A stretch of DNA of 64,000 nucleotides from Stramonita haemastoma (lineage: Eukaryota; Mollusca; Gastropoda; Neogastropoda; Muricidae), in NCBI GenBank assembly GCA_030674155.1, contig CM060318.1, forward strand, positions 67,643,488 to 67,707,487. Reading direction: 5' to 3'. Under the pieces are notes generated by a model. It saw nothing but the letters and a program-made list of their open reading frames with translations. It did no database searches and had not been told where the DNA came from. Below are positions 11,603 through 47,882 of the stretch, piece after piece. Made by a program: the position numbers and the translations under genes. How positions within the stretch are numbered: position 1 is the stretch's first letter; each line of letters starts with the position of its first letter.

Positions 11603-12625
11603 GCTAAGTAGTAAGTTTACGATGCAACATTTGTTTTTTATGTAAACATAGATTTTGCTTTTGTATGCATTTTTATTATTTTATGTTAATGAGACAAGAG
11701 TAAACTCTTGTAAGTGGGTTGTTGAGAGGCACGTGAAGACGAGTGCACTATAAATTGGTGCTCTTTAAATTGGTACACGTAAACTTTTAGATGAGCAGAC
11801 TGTTAACTGTTCACTTTGTTGATGTATGTACTCTTTTATGTGAACATACATGTATGACTTTCTGAATAAAATGTAGTCAAAACCAAGAGCAGCACACAGG
11901 AATTTGTTTTAGAACAACAGTTGAGATACATTCATGTATGTATAATGCAGTCTGCACTCCTTTGAAACCAGTCTTTGAGAATTTACTCTCTATCAGCAAA
12001 AGAAAATGAAATGACCAAATACACATTAAAGCTGATATATATCATAATAACCTCTGAAAAGTCATGAAATAATTCACTCATGAATCCCCTTGACTGTCTG
12101 CCTTCTTTTTAAACTTTTGTTTTGTCTCAGTTTTATTCATGGTGGTGAAGACCAGATAGTGTCGATTGAACCAGTCATGCTTGTGAATGAAGATTTCTCT
12201 TGTCTGGTTGGACAAAAAAAATTAATAAAATACAGGAAGTACCCGATTTATAAACATTCTGCATAATTTGATTGGAGGAGATCTAATTAATGATACCTTT
12301 AGAAACACACAGCCTCTCTGTAAATGTTTTGTTTCTTTTAGTGATCTTAAATGACCACAGGTATTAAATGCTTTTGATGTCCATCACCCTTAAGAGTTTG
12401 TTTTTTACTGTACCACTAGTGATAAAAGATTTTAAAGCCATATGCTTTTTTTTTTTTTAAGTTGCTTCTTTTGTGCTCTTGGCTTTACTTTCAGAGGGGA
12501 AAATACATCTGAACAACAAACAAACAAAATGAAAACCCATAAGAAATTAAAACAAAGAAAAACAAACAGATCCCCCTAAGAGCAAAAGTGTTGTTTTTTT
12601 ACATAATAATAACCAGCCAAACACC
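11603..12625. other. No gene recognised
   Basis: AT-rich, mostly unique-looking sequence with stops in all frames. AATAAA occurs near 11864 but no exon leads to it. Confidence 0.4.
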
Positions 12626-12629
12626 TCAT

Positions 12630-12746
12630 ACACCCACACCACACCACACCACACCACACTACACCACACCACACCACACTACACCACACACACCACACCA
12701 CACCACACCACACCATACCACACCACACACACACACACCACACCAC

Positions 12747-12822
<76 letters not shown>
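12630..12822. repeat. (ACACC)n pentanucleotide array grading into (CA)n
   Basis: About 90 bases of CACCA/CACTA pentamers are followed by about 80 bases of CA repeat. Confidence 0.9.
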
Positions 12823-12824
<2 letters not shown>

Positions 12825-14004
12825 TAACCCAAGTATTGAATAAAGAATGAAGTTTTTCAGCATCTCAGAAGCAAACAAATCGTGTCCAAAAAATATTATT
12901 GTGGTGTAGCCAGACTACACCATTGCCAAATGTTGCTAGAATGGTTAGTCATACAAGTTTGTCAATGTCATACATTCATTGGTTAGCACTTGAGGTGATC
13001 ATTACTCACTAATTGCTCCCCCAGATAGTAGCAGCAGAAGCACAGGAAATAATGGGTGCCATTTGACAGCTACACCCTTTACAGTTTCACTGGCTAATTT
13101 TGTCAGATTACGCTTGTGACATTTACAACATAAAGGGGCATAATGACAGGGTTGAACACCACAAATGGGACCACGAGATCCGTGATTAGAAATAAACTGG
13201 TGGGCTCCAGCAGAAAGGTTTGGTCGTATACTTGTATGAGCTGTGATTGTGATTAGGGTGGTAATTAAGTGCTGTTTGTCACCTTCTGTGCATGTAGTAT
13301 TATTTGCGACCTGTGCTGTGGGCCCAAATGTGTTTTCATGTGTATGCTCACCCTAAAGTCCACGTGGCTGTTCCCCGCAGCTTCCCTGGTTGTGGTAATT
13401 AAGCAGTGCTCAGCTCTTGGCCCTGACAATCATTGAGCAAGGCATGGCATGGCATTAACATCAGCGTGGCCTTTTCTGACTAGTCTCAGACAGTGGAGTG
13501 GAGTGGACTGGACGTCCAATGACTGGATTCATTCCTCATTGTGAGACAGGCTAGGACACACGCTTTTTCGTGTCTCTCCCACCACCTGTGTAGAGTTAGG
13601 ACTGGAGTGGAATGGTTATCCTTGCTGTACATTCCAGAATACTTCTAATATGAATAATTCCATGGAGATGTGGGTGAGTGATTGATTCCTCAGAAGCTGT
13701 TTTTGAATTTATTGAACTTTATTCTTCTTCCTCTTAACTGATTATGTGTTTTTGTGTCTAGTTTTTGTGCAGGTAGAGAGAAGAGGAGGTGTGCCTTTTG
13801 ATTATTCCAGAATGAAATAGGTAGACCATGTATATTTATATTAGTTTAATATCTCACAGGTTACCTATTCAGATAGTGGCAGTCATGGGATGGCAACCAT
13901 TGTTTGAAGCTCTTCAGATAGGTCTATGCTCATGATCTAGGTAACAATGCTGTAGACTGAAGAGTGGACAATTAGCTGAGCAGTGGTCATTTCTGTTGTT
14001 TCAG

Positions 14005-36828
<22,824 letters not shown>

Positions 36829-37458
36829 CAGTGCTGACGGTTCTCCAGCAGTATCATCGTAAAGGGAAAGACAAAAAAAAAAAAAAAAAAAAGAGGAGTT
36901 GGCATTTCTACCAGTTCTTCCACACAGACGTCAAGAACACTGCAGCAGCTGCATGACGTGTCTGTGGAGCACCGCCCCCCGTGTTCATGTGAAGGGGAGG
37001 GAGTGTGTGTGATGGGAGGGTAGGGAGGGGAGGGGAGGGTTGGGTTACAGAGAGAGAGAGGCAAGTGACTTGAGGATCATCCAACCACAGTTGTGCAATC
37101 TGTAGTTCTGACAGACCTGAAGAGCTGTGCTGTTACTGCTGCTGCAGCCTCTGCCTCTTTTTATCTCGACGTCTGAGTTGTATCTTCAGTTACTTTTTTT
37201 TCTGCCTTTCTCTGTCTCTGTTTGTTTCTGTATTTGTCTCCGGTTTATCTGACTGTCTCTGTCTCTCGTTTTTTTCATCACTCTCTTGACCTCTCATTCT
37301 GTGTCTTGTTCTGTTCAGCCTTACATCTGCCTTCTCCCAGGTGTCCAGGTTTTTGTTTTCGTGTGTGTCACTTAATCTCTCCCAACAGTTCTGTCCGTTC
37401 CCACCAACACCCACAGTTGATAATATCCCACCTGATCTATAGAGGCATTCTTTCATGA

Positions 37459-37571
<113 letters not shown>

Positions 37572-38733
37572 CCCAGAGACCTGTCTGTCATGAAATACTC
37601 AAAATGTGTAAAGCTTTACTTTGAACAAAAGAATTATCTAGTCACATATATGTACCAGTTGTTTGGTTGGTTTGATTTTTTTTTGTTTTTTTTTTACCTC
37701 CGGCAAGCAGTTATGATGACTTTGATGATTATTATTATTGTGTGAGACTAGTTGGTTGAGTAGCCTTTTATCCTTATACGTCTGGTGTATTGTGTACAAT
37801 GAACTGCGCTGTTGGTGGGTTCATGATGAGCTGCTGCAGTGACGATGACGACAGTATGTGTCTTCTGCAGGATTTTCTGTGTCCTTGTGGTTTGTAGGGT
37901 AGTAATCAGTTGCTGATTTGTTTGTTGGCTCTGTTGTATTTTTTTGTGTTTTTTTTCTGTTTGGGTAAATAAGTTTTATGTTTGGTTTAATTTTTCAGTT
38001 TTGGGGGTTTCTGATTGTCATTCTGTTTTCACCCTCTCTTGTTCTCCTCCTCCTTTTATTTTTGTTTTTGTTTCACCAAAGCATAGATGCGTAGGCAGCA
38101 AACAAATTGTGTATAGATGAAAATCTGCCCTTATAGAAGTAATAGAAGAAAAAATCTTTCAAACGATTTGTTTCCCCCTCACCCCCACTCCCACTCCCCC
38201 CGCACAAGAAATATTAAGGCAGATAACATCCTGATGTGTTATTACCACTTTCACCAAGTCTTGTTGTCAAGGAAAGGGGTGGGGGTAGGGTCTTAAACAG
38301 AGGAAAAAAAGTACATTCCCCCCCCCCCCCCTCAAAAAATGATAAAAAGAAACACTGACAGAAAAAGATCAGGAAGATTTTAAAAGGCAGATGAAGAGTA
38401 AAGGATATTGGTGGAGAACTGACTGACTGCAATGGAAGAGAAGAAGTCTAGGTCAGTCTTGGAATTACATTTAGTCTTGCAGGTCATACTTGCTCTAGTC
38501 AAATATTAAAATCAATAATCCTGATTATGGAGAGGGAAAATGTCGACCATAGGTTTATACAGTAGCTGATAGCCATGTCATGGGGGCTTTGCACACGCAC
38601 TTATGATTTAAACAGTTCTAATTCAATATCCACTTTAGTTTTGTGCATATGGGTTGTAGACAGAGTATTGATTTTGCAGTAAAGTGGAATGGAGCTGTGA
38701 TGTTGAATTTATTATTCAGTAGATGTATACCTC

Positions 38734-38739
38734 AATAAA
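38734..38739 (+). terminator. Candidate polyadenylation signal (Rbfox)
   Basis: AATAAA, 1.9 kb after the Rbfox stop. Another is at 38971-38976. No clear downstream GU-rich element distinguishes them. Confidence 0.25.
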
Positions 38740-39745
38740 AGGGCTGAATATAGCTGATTTAGTATCATTGAATCGTGAATAGTTAATACAAGCATGCACA
38801 CAGTTGCTTCCACATAGGCTTTTATAAGTCATACAAAGTTGGCAGGATTGAAGGGGGGTGCTGCTGGATGATTGGAAAGTTGGGAGGGATTTGTGTTTTA
38901 TTTTAAATTGTATTGACAGATTATCCAAAGAAGAGAAATCCTGTTGTTATCACTGGCTTAGGTTTAAACAAATAAAGTTTGCCAGTCCGTCAGACTTCAG
39001 AAACCTTGGCCAATCCTTTTTATGAGAAGGATTCCTTTTGATTTTATCACGTTCTTCCTTTTTAACACTACTTTATATGCCAGCAAAGTATTTAACTCAT
39101 CTGTACATAAAGTCATCCCTTGTCGTCACCTGTAACAATGTCTATCGTTGTGTCTGATTATGTCGTCTTCTGCAATATATATATATCTGAGTCTGTGGAT
39201 GTAAAATTGTCAGTGAGGAAAACTTACATGAGCCCGGCATCCCAAGGAAAACAAGAGGGCAAGTCCCTGTTGGACTGCTGTGCTGGAGGTCTGTCTGCCT
39301 GTTGTGCTGGTTGAGATATGCTGCTGGGGACTGATGAAGTAACTGCTGTTCAGAAGGGTATAGATCTGTCAACTTACATTACTTCCGTGCATCTTTTGTC
39401 TGTCTGTCTGTCTGTGTGTGAGTGTGTGTGCCTGCTGTCAGGCTAAGATGAGCATATGTGTATTTGTGGCTTTTATTTCTTTTTAAACTGTTGAAAATAC
39501 CTCTTCCAGGTGTTAATTCATCCAATGAAAATCAAACTAGTTATGTGCAGCATCATTTCTTCTGGTATGAAAATATTATGTCGACCCATCAAAGTTGTTT
39601 ACTACTACAGTGTGTGTTTAAGTGAAATCTTAGGAGAGGGGGAGAAAAAGGTGCCGAACATCAAAGAAGACAGTGTGAGGAAAGAGGTGGGGGGGTTTGT
39701 TGGGGTTTGTTTTGTTTATTTGTGGGTTTTTTGTTTGTTTTTGTT

Positions 39746-39776
39746 TTTTTGGGGGAGAGGGGGGGGGGGGGGGGGT
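39746..39776. repeat. Poly(T)-poly(G) run
   Basis: T-rich sequence passes directly into a G-rich run ending near 39775. A poly(C)-poly(T) run lies at 39987-40006. Confidence 0.8.
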
Positions 39777-40487
39777 CATGGTTATTGTTTACTGGTGGTG
39801 CAGATTCTGATTCTTTGATTCTGTGAAGTTTTTCCTGTCAGGTACGAGAGTGGAGATGTGAGAGAATGAGTGTTGTTTCGTCCACATTCTTTGCAGTTAT
39901 TTTTGAATGGTGCTATTTTTGTTACAGTTCACAGGCATACAACTAAAAACTCTGAAGCTTCCTGTGTAAAAGCTGATGATTACACACCCCCCCCCCCCCC
40001 CTTTTTGTGTTTTTATTCCCCCTCCTCTCATAGTCAGCTGGAAGGAGAGTTCATCTATGTATGTGTGTGTGTAAGGATGCTGGTGTGAGTGGTGGAACTA
40101 ACTAAGGTCTCTGAAGTTGCCAAAATTGTCTTGCCTGTTCATATGTCTGATTTTTTTTTTATGAAGAGTAAATGGAAGTCTTTCTCAGGTGATGCATTTG
40201 AGTTTGTTGTGGGTTGTTTTTTGGGGGCTTTTTTTTTTTTTATTATTGTTGTTTCCTAGTTAAATTGACTTGATATCAATAGTTTTCATGAATTTTTTTT
40301 CTGAGCAGGGAAATAAACCTCCTGCGGAACAGTTTTGTTTTTTTTTTTAATTCAAGGCTAAAGGAAACTAACAACTGGGCTGGATCATGTCATATGAAGT
40401 GAAGAGTTTTTAGAAGGGGAGGGGGAGACTGAACAAAAGCAGAGTTGATGAATGATTAATCATTTTAAAGTTTAGTCCAGGGCTATA

Positions 40488-40760
40488 CATGTGAACTTCC
40501 ACCGTGAAATGAGTCGAGGTGCACCTGACCCACTTCTCAGCTCGAAGCCATTTATGGTGGGTGGGGGTCAGGTTGTCGATTTTGAGATTCTGATTGATTA
40601 TAATAACTATAAAAGTTTCTTGATCTTATACTGAAGTATTAAAAACTGCCATCCCATCATTCTGGCTACCTACTATGTTGCAAAATTCATCACTTCCTGG
40701 TGTCTAGCATTTCAGTTTGGGGTTGTAGTTTTTTTTAATTTCAAGGTTCAATGATATGCT
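40488..40760 (+). mobile_element. Second, diverged copy of the MITE-like element (one end clear)
   Basis: The blocks CATGTGAACTTCCACCGTGAA, ATGAGTCG, GAAGCCATTTATGG, GATTTTGAGATTCTGATTGA and CACTTCCTGGTGTCTA follow the order of the copy at 33731-34162. The other end with its inverted repeat is not recognisable, so it is truncated or worn. Confidence 0.65.
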
Positions 40761-41399
40761 TATCACACCAAAAATAGTCATCTTCTGTTAAAAAAAACAA
40801 CGCTGGTTCCTAACTGATGGATTTTTATCAGGTTTAGCAACCATCACATGAAAAAGGCATACTTTAAAAAAAAAAAAAAAAAAATTAAAAGATTTCTGGT
40901 CTTTTATTGTAAAAATTGGGTTGGTATGTCTGGAAAGACCTGCATGCTGTGAGCGAGTTAAGATTGGTTGTGTGCAAATTTGTGAAGAAAAGTTTTAGTG
41001 TCTAGTGTGACTGAAATGTTTTGATGATGTGGCTGTGTTCAGGCACGCAGCAATGCTGACGTCAATAATTGTGCACTGCCGGCGTCTTCATCAGCGTGTT
41101 TTTATACCACTCACTCTTCAGGTTCTTTTTGGAAATCTCAGCTCTCCACTTCATGGAACTATTTTGTTGTGTTTGTATTATTATTACAGCAAAAGTATTG
41201 CAGGTTTTGTTACATCTTACCACAATTTATTATGATAGTTAACTTTCTTTTTTTGGAAGTTATTAAACTGAAACAAAAAAAGGGAAAAAATCAAAAAATG
41301 TTTTAATTTATTTACTCATTAAAAGACATGGATACAACAACATGCCTGTTTGTGAGAGTGGAATTTGATGACCAGCTCTTTTGGGTTTTTTGGGGGGAA

Positions 41400-41578
41400 G
41401 GGGGGGGGGGGGGCGGACAGCATGTTTTAAAAAGACATTGATTTTGAGCAGTGTTGTGGATGGTGACAAAGAAAGATGAGCTTCCTGACTGCTGCCTAAC
41501 TCAATACCTTGACTTGTAGCTGTAGTGGACTCTGCAACCCAAGTGTGTGGGGAGGGGGGGGGGGGGGGGGGGGGGGAG
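41400..41578. repeat. Two poly(G) runs
   Basis: G runs at about 41400-41413 and 41552-41576. No gene is recognised between 38977 and 43840; the largest frames translate simple repeats. Confidence 0.85.
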
Positions 41579-42899
41579 TAGTGTGATATTTGTTGGGAAC
41601 GGGGTACAGAGATTTTTTTTTCCACAGGCTGTTCTGTCTGCAGACATTTGGCTTTGAGAATGTGGGGCCAGAAAACACAGTCACTTTTATCAGTCACTGC
41701 CGTTTCACTATATCATGTGAGTTAATCTAGTCTCTCGTCAGAACCTCGGTGCTTTTTTTTCTCTCTCTCACCACTTGTATTTAAGTTATGAGGGATTGCA
41801 GACTAAATGGTTGTAGGAAGGAACAAAGTATGAAGAATTGGAGACTTAAAGAATGTAGGAAGGCATGGAGAATGAATACAGCAAATTCAAGAGCAGCGAG
41901 TCAGCAGTCTTGTCCATGAAGAGCAGGAGGCAGGTTAGTGACTACTATTGGAAATATTGATCAGTCAAATGTTGTGACCTCATTCATTCACCCAGGAATC
42001 TCATTCGAAGCAAGAGCTCTGCATGTTAAGGCTGTTGGTATCTAGGGGTCTTTTTATTTTGCTGCCAGTCCCTAAAAATACTGCTGTCATTTGCTGAGGT
42101 GTTGAAGCCCTAGTGAAACATTTATAAACTGACATAATTCCATTTTTACCCATAAAAGTTGCATATTTCTGATCAAACTGCTTAGATGTTTACTTGTTTA
42201 TTTTCCATAAAAATTACCCATCTTCATACAGAGTGAAAGTGACAGCTAGTATGTGTACAAAGATGCAGTTTCAGAGGGAGAGAAAAAGCCGAATTAATGC
42301 TTAATATTTGTAACTTGGCTCTAGAAGGAATGGTGAACCTTTGACAAGTGTCTGGAGGCTGAGCCCTATCGAGGGCCAGTGTTGAGCCAGTGGTGCAGAT
42401 GTAGACCAATACAGCCATTGCCGTCATAGGCTTTGGGAGGGAGAAAGATTACCTAGGGGTTTCATTAGTACTGTGATTGTCTGCAGGCAGGATGGTGTCA
42501 GTATGCATGCCTTTTTTTTTTCTCCTTCTTCTCCTTTTAACCTAAGGCACTCAGCATGCTGTTTGTTCCAACTGTACTCTTGTCTCAGCATTTAAATGAA
42601 TAACAGAGCGGAGCGGGTGGTGTGTTACTTTTTGGAGAATTACCTGGTTGTATCGCTGCTCTTCCATGTGTGCTGTGAATGAACATAGCCCTCTTTCTGT
42701 TTTTGCATGATGAACTGTATATGTACACAAAGCATGGAATGTACTCTGTCCATGTGTGTGTGTGTGTGTGTGTGTCAGCTCTTAGGAGTGAAACTTATCC
42801 TCTTTCTTCCTTGTTTTAGTTTCATGTTATGAATTTATGCTTTAGCCTACTGATAGATGCTGATGATCTTGTCTTTCTTTGATTGACTTAGCATGCTGA

Positions 42900-42906
<7 letters not shown>

Positions 42907-42949
<43 letters not shown>

Positions 42950-42996
42950 CTCTCTCTCTCTCTCTCTCCCCCCCCCCCCCCCCCCCCCCCCCCCCT
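42907..42996. repeat. (CT)n followed by a poly(C) run of about 27
   Basis: CT repeats at about 42907-42967 run into a C run at 42968-42995. Confidence 0.93.
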
Positions 42997-43846
42997 AGAG
43001 ATTGCAGGTTATGATTGCAAGTATCATCTCTATTGTGACTATGGTCTCGGGATGTGGATGTGTTAGCAGTGTTGTTATTGCAGTCTAACTCGGGACTGTG
43101 GCATGCCATTGGAAAGACATACAGCATGCGGTCAGCATGGCTAGCTGAGTGGAAACTCTCTGAACTGGATTACACTAATCAATCAATCAAACTCCTGAAT
43201 TGCATGATGATGGATTTTACATCATGTCTTGGCAACCCCAGTTTTTTTCTTTTTTTTTAAAAATAGTTTTCTGTACAAAAACAATAAATGCATTTCTCTC
43301 TTTTTTTGTTTCCTTTATTGTTTTGCTTTTTTTTTTAATCTTCTCTTCTTGTACATTGTATGTCTACTTGCCAACAGGAATGTGAGTGTGTGTACAAAGT
43401 TGGATTTTACCGTTTAAACTGGCTGTTTGTAGGTGGAATGGAGCATCAGTGGGTGGGGGGTTTGCAGTTGATTAACCCTGTGTCTTGTTCATGGCCATGA
43501 TTTTTTTTTCTGGATTGCTGCCTTGCCATTTTTCTGTACATCCTGTTTGACATTTTTGCTTGCCCTATAGTTCCTTAGAGTGGAGGCTGCACCAACTGTG
43601 GTGGAGTCTATCCACCTGCTTTTGTGCTGTCTTGTGTGTTGTGATGTTGGGGGGGGGGGGGGGGGGGTGTCTTTCTTCCCTGTGTATTGTTGTTGTTATG
43701 GTTTTGTCAGTTGTGGTTTTTTGATTGTTCTTCTTCCCCAGTGTTTATTATCATTATTATTATTCTGGTATGCTGCCTTTGCACATTTAATCTTTTTATT
43801 TTTTGTGTTTGATTAAAAACTTTTGTAGCTGTGGCACAGTTTGAAG

Positions 43847-43852
43847 AATAAA
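43847..43852 (+). terminator. Candidate polyadenylation signal
   Basis: GAATAAAACTTGTAAT has the AATAAA hexamer with T/G-rich sequence after it. If the Rbfox 3'UTR is very long it could end here; otherwise it is unassigned. Confidence 0.2.
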
Positions 43853-44168
43853 ACTTGTAATCTTCCATATGCTCTGACATTAGTTTGAATGTACTAGCTG
43901 GATGATGATTTCTCAGAACTTCCATCTGCAGGGCAGGGCATGTACATCCCACCTTTTGTCCTCGTCTTGCATTCTTAATGAAGAAGAAGAAAGCAGTGGG
44001 AAAGACGGAGCTGTTTCATGTAGGGGAGAAGCTTAGCTGTTTTCATTCCAGAGGGGAGAAAAGCTGGGCTATTTTTATGTAGAGAAAGCTTGTCTGGGTT
44101 TTTTTTTTTTTTCAGGGGCGACAGCTGAGCTGTTTCAGGGGGGGGGGGAGTAGAGGGAAAGCTCTTTG

Positions 44169-44369
44169 GGTTGATCTGGAGAAGCTCAGCTGGTTGATCT
44201 GGAGAAGCTCGAGGGTTGATCTGGAGAAGCTCAGCTGGTTGATCTGGAGAAGCTCAGCTGGTTGATCTGGAGAAGCTCAGTGGTTGATCTGAGAAGCTCA
44301 GCTGGTTGATCTGGAGAAGCTCAGCTGGTTGATCTGGAGAAGCTCAGTGGTTGATCTGGAGAAGCTGAG
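44169..44369. repeat. 22-23-bp minisatellite, about nine units
   Basis: The unit GGTTGATCTGGAGAAGCTCA plus GCT is repeated head to tail from 44169, with small deletions in some units. Looser relatives (GAGAAGCTTAGCTGTTT) occur at 44024-44140, suggesting the array grew from an older degenerate repeat. Confidence 0.92.
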
Positions 44370-45481
44370 CATAAATAAAACAACAAATTTGGAAGTAAAT
44401 GCTTGTAAAAATGATAGCAGGAGTTTTATTTTCCCTTTTTTTTTCTTCTTTTTTTTTCTTTTTTTTTTTATTGTTGTTCTGTTTGAATGAAGGCTGTTCT
44501 CCCCTTCTATTGCTTTGGGCGTAGACACAGCAAAATATGTTGCACACACTTATAAATAGGAGAAAATAAACATCTAGTGAATCTTTGTGCCTTATGTTTG
44601 GGGATCCTATTGAAAGGATACAAGGTAGGTTGTAGGTTTGTATCCAGCCAAGAGGTCAGTCTTAGCTAGGTAATAATCCAAACATTGCCATACACTTATA
44701 GTGCACACACAGACAAGAGAAGTTGGGGGGGGGGGGGCGGAAATTGAGGTAGGTGTTAAAAAATGATAGCAGAAGGGTGGGTGGAAGAAGACGACAGGCA
44801 GTGCCACTGTCGATGGAAGTTCTGTTGGCTGTTTGTGCTGAGTGTTGTTCTGTGCATGATCGAAACAACATGATGATTTTTTATCTTTCCTCGCTCTCTC
44901 TCTTCCTGGGTTTTTTTTTTGTTTTTTTGGAATGTGGAATGTGCATGGGATCAGTGTGTGGCATGACAGTCTGTGGTGCAACTGCTTTCTATGCAGCCGG
45001 ATTACTAACTGATTTTGGAGAAAATATCTTTGGTTGATCCTATCCACTCATGGGGAATCTGTCCGTCTAGTTGTCTGTCTGTCATCTTGTATGTCTGTGT
45101 GACTCTGCTAACAGCTTGACTGTTTACCTGAACATCACCAAACTTAATGTGAGAAGTATGCCCTCTTCTCTGTAAGTTGCCTTTTTATCTATTCGTATAA
45201 TACTTTTGTTGCAATATACCATAGCCGCCAGATGACAGTGTCAGCATTGCATGAACCTCGTCAATCAGAGGACTTTCACATTACAGGTATTCAAATCAGT
45301 TTTGAAAGAAAAATACATAGGTTAAACAGATGCGTGGTGTTTATAGCCCAGCCAACCACAAAGGCCACATTGTGGACCAAAGTCTGCTACAATCACCTTC
45401 ACAACCTTTCAAATCTGCCAAGTCCCTGTTCCAAATGCAAGGAAGGATTTAGGTTATTTTTGTTTGTTGTTGTTGTTCCTC

Positions 45482-45590
45482 AGCTTTAGCTCCAGGGTGC
45501 ACAAAAGTGAGGTTTTGTGTATGACTGTTTTCACCCACCATTAACACCATTAACCATTATAAGAATAAATAATAAATAAATAAACCCCTT
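45482..45590 (-). mobile_element. SINE tail module (minus strand)
   Basis: CAGCTTTAGCTCCAGGG, GACTGTTTTCACCCACCATTA and a short (TAAA)n run. It is diverged from the copy at 56965. Confidence 0.45.
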
Positions 45591-45901
45591 CACTGCTATC
45601 ATATTTTGCTCAGGCATATGCTGGACGAAACAGAACGTTGAATCATGACGAACAGTGATCGTCAACTGAGCATTGCTGGCAATGGTTTCTATGACAAATG
45701 CTGTTTGTCAACAGCGCAGTAAAAAGGTTAAGGCATTCCAACTTCAATGATTACATGAAGAATTGTTTCTACCAGCTGGAATAAAGACTCCTAGACAGGA
45801 GTTCATGGCTGAAGAAGATTTCAGTTGACCAGATAGACAATGCACAAAGAATAACCTATAATCATTACTTACAGTGGCTGTAGGCAATTCCACTGTAGGG
45901 T

Positions 45902-45942
45902 GGGGGGGGGTTGTGGGGGGGGGGGGGGGTGTGGGGGGGGGG
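45902..45942 (+). other. G-rich tract with four-run potential
   Basis: G runs of about 9, 15 and 10 are separated by TTGT and TGT. The composition permits G-quadruplex formation. No gene overlaps it. Confidence 0.6.
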
Positions 45943-46628
45943 AGAGTTGATTGACTTTGAACTGACAGGAACCCTTTACTGGATTTTCTGATAGGTTTAT
46001 TTTGTTGTTATGATTCTGTGTATTTTTTTCTAGTGTGGAGGTGTGAAGGTATTAATCCTGACTAGTCAATATCTATTTCACACAACTTGAGATAAAATTT
46101 TAAACATTAAGAATATGAGGGCAGAGACAACCTACCTCCTCCCCGTCCCATTTTTTTTTAATTCAGAAAAATGTAACATGTTGAAACAAATTGTTTACCT
46201 ATTATCAACTGGCAACTGTTGATGAGTGGCTTTCAGATGAGAAATACAAGTCCGGGGTTCAAGAACGGCATGTCAGTGCTCTTCACTCTCCTCAACATTC
46301 ACTAACTGGCTACAGGACTGAACTAGTGTGAAGAAATTAATAATTCAAAACCAGTGTCAGAAACAAAACTGACAGCTGGTTGAAAAATCTACAAGACTAC
46401 AACAAAGTTGGTGTGATTAAAAAATATATATATATTTAAAAAATGCAGGCTACTTTATAGGGATACCATTCCTTGCTTAGAACATTAGAGCAATAATGAA
46501 TAATGGTCAAGCTGGAGTGTTGGTGCAGTTTGCATGCTGGTGTGTTTCTGTTTCTGTTCTTATGTCTGCCCTTATTTCATTCCTCCCTCCTTCCAACATT
46601 TGGGTAGTTTCAATGTTCAGTATGTTAG

Positions 46629-47035
46629 CATGTTGGATTGAAATCCTCAAGATGTTTGAGTAGCATCCTCATGTTGGATTGAAATCCTCACCATGTTTGA
46701 GTAGCATCCTCATGTTGGATTGAAATCCTCACCATGTTTGAGTAGCATCCTCATCAATGTTGGATTGAAATCCTCAGCATGTTTGAGTAGCATCCTCATC
46801 ATGTTGGATTGAAATCCTCAGCATGTTTAAGTAGCATCCTCATGTTGGATTGAAATCCTCAGCATGTTCAAGTAGCATCCTCAGCATGTTGGATTGAAAT
46901 CTTTAGCATGTTTGAGTAGCATCCTCATCATGTTGGATTGAAATCCTCAGCATGTTTAAGTAGCACCTTCAACATGTTTGAATGGAATTCTCTGCATGTT
47001 GGAATAAATTTCTCTGCATGTTGGAATGGATCCAA
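46629..47035. repeat. About 41-bp minisatellite, eight or more units
   Basis: Each unit contains ATGTTGGATTGAAATCCTCA and CATGTTTGAGTAGCATCCTC. Unit length varies from 39 to 44 bases, and the last units (46960-47035) are degenerate. Confidence 0.92.
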
Positions 47036-47555
47036 TTCTTGCTGATCATAGGTGCTGCCAACAGGCAATCTCCCCCAGCCTCCTCTCTCAGTTTTTCTTA
47101 ACCCCTTTGCATGTGTTTGTGGACTGTGCTGAATGAAGGGCTGCTTTTGCCATCTATCTGCTTGATGCATCAATCACCCACCCCACCACCTGTCACACTG
47201 CCGTTGACGTGACATGCATGCTGATTGACTGAGACTGACAGCCAGGACAGACTACTCAGTGTGTGTGTGTGTGTGTGGGTGATGGAAAGGCAGAAAGGAG
47301 CAAGATTCATGTGTGTTTGTGTGTCAGTATTCAACAATGTTGTCTTCGTGTGAGAGTTGTTGCTGTGCTGTTTGACAACTATTGGTATCAAGTGTGGTCT
47401 GCTACTCATTGTTTGATCTGCCTTCTTCCCTCAGGAGGATGGGATCAGTTTGTGGGCAGAGATAGAGTGTAAGTGGATGTGTGGGTGTGTGCGAATTTCA
47501 TGATACTGGAGGCTGCCTCTCAAAAGTATGAATAGACATGTCTCTCACAAGTGCC

Positions 47556-47557
<2 letters not shown>

Positions 47558-47641
<84 letters not shown>
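47558..47641. repeat. (CT)n microsatellite
   Basis: About 84 bases of pure CT. Confidence 0.95.
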
Positions 47642-47645
<4 letters not shown>

Positions 47646-47744
47646 ACCCAGAAATATTGTGTCTTAATTTTTTTTTTAAGTTCAAAATCTGGCCTCTTGC
47701 TACTTCAGGGATGATGTCACATCTCTGAGCCTACTTTTTTTTTT

Positions 47745-47882
47745 TTTTGTCATCTGTTGTTACTGGCACAAAATGGCCAACTCTTCCAAACGGTTTTCAG
47801 GTTTGTAATGTGTAGGCAACATATACTGTAAGCATTCATACACAGGGCCTCGGCTTACAGTCTCATCCAAAAGACTGTTCAA
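47745..47882 (-). mobile_element. SINE-A fragment (minus strand)
   Basis: GTCATCTGTTGTTACTGGCAC, ATGGCCAACTCTTCC, GGGCCTCGGCTTACAGTCTC and CAAAAGACT match the SINE-A core in reverse. The tRNA head and tail are lacking. Confidence 0.65.

Noticed and set aside
46629..47035. CRISPR array from regularly spaced repeats
   Set aside because: The units are head to tail with no unique spacers, and the sequence is plainly from an animal.
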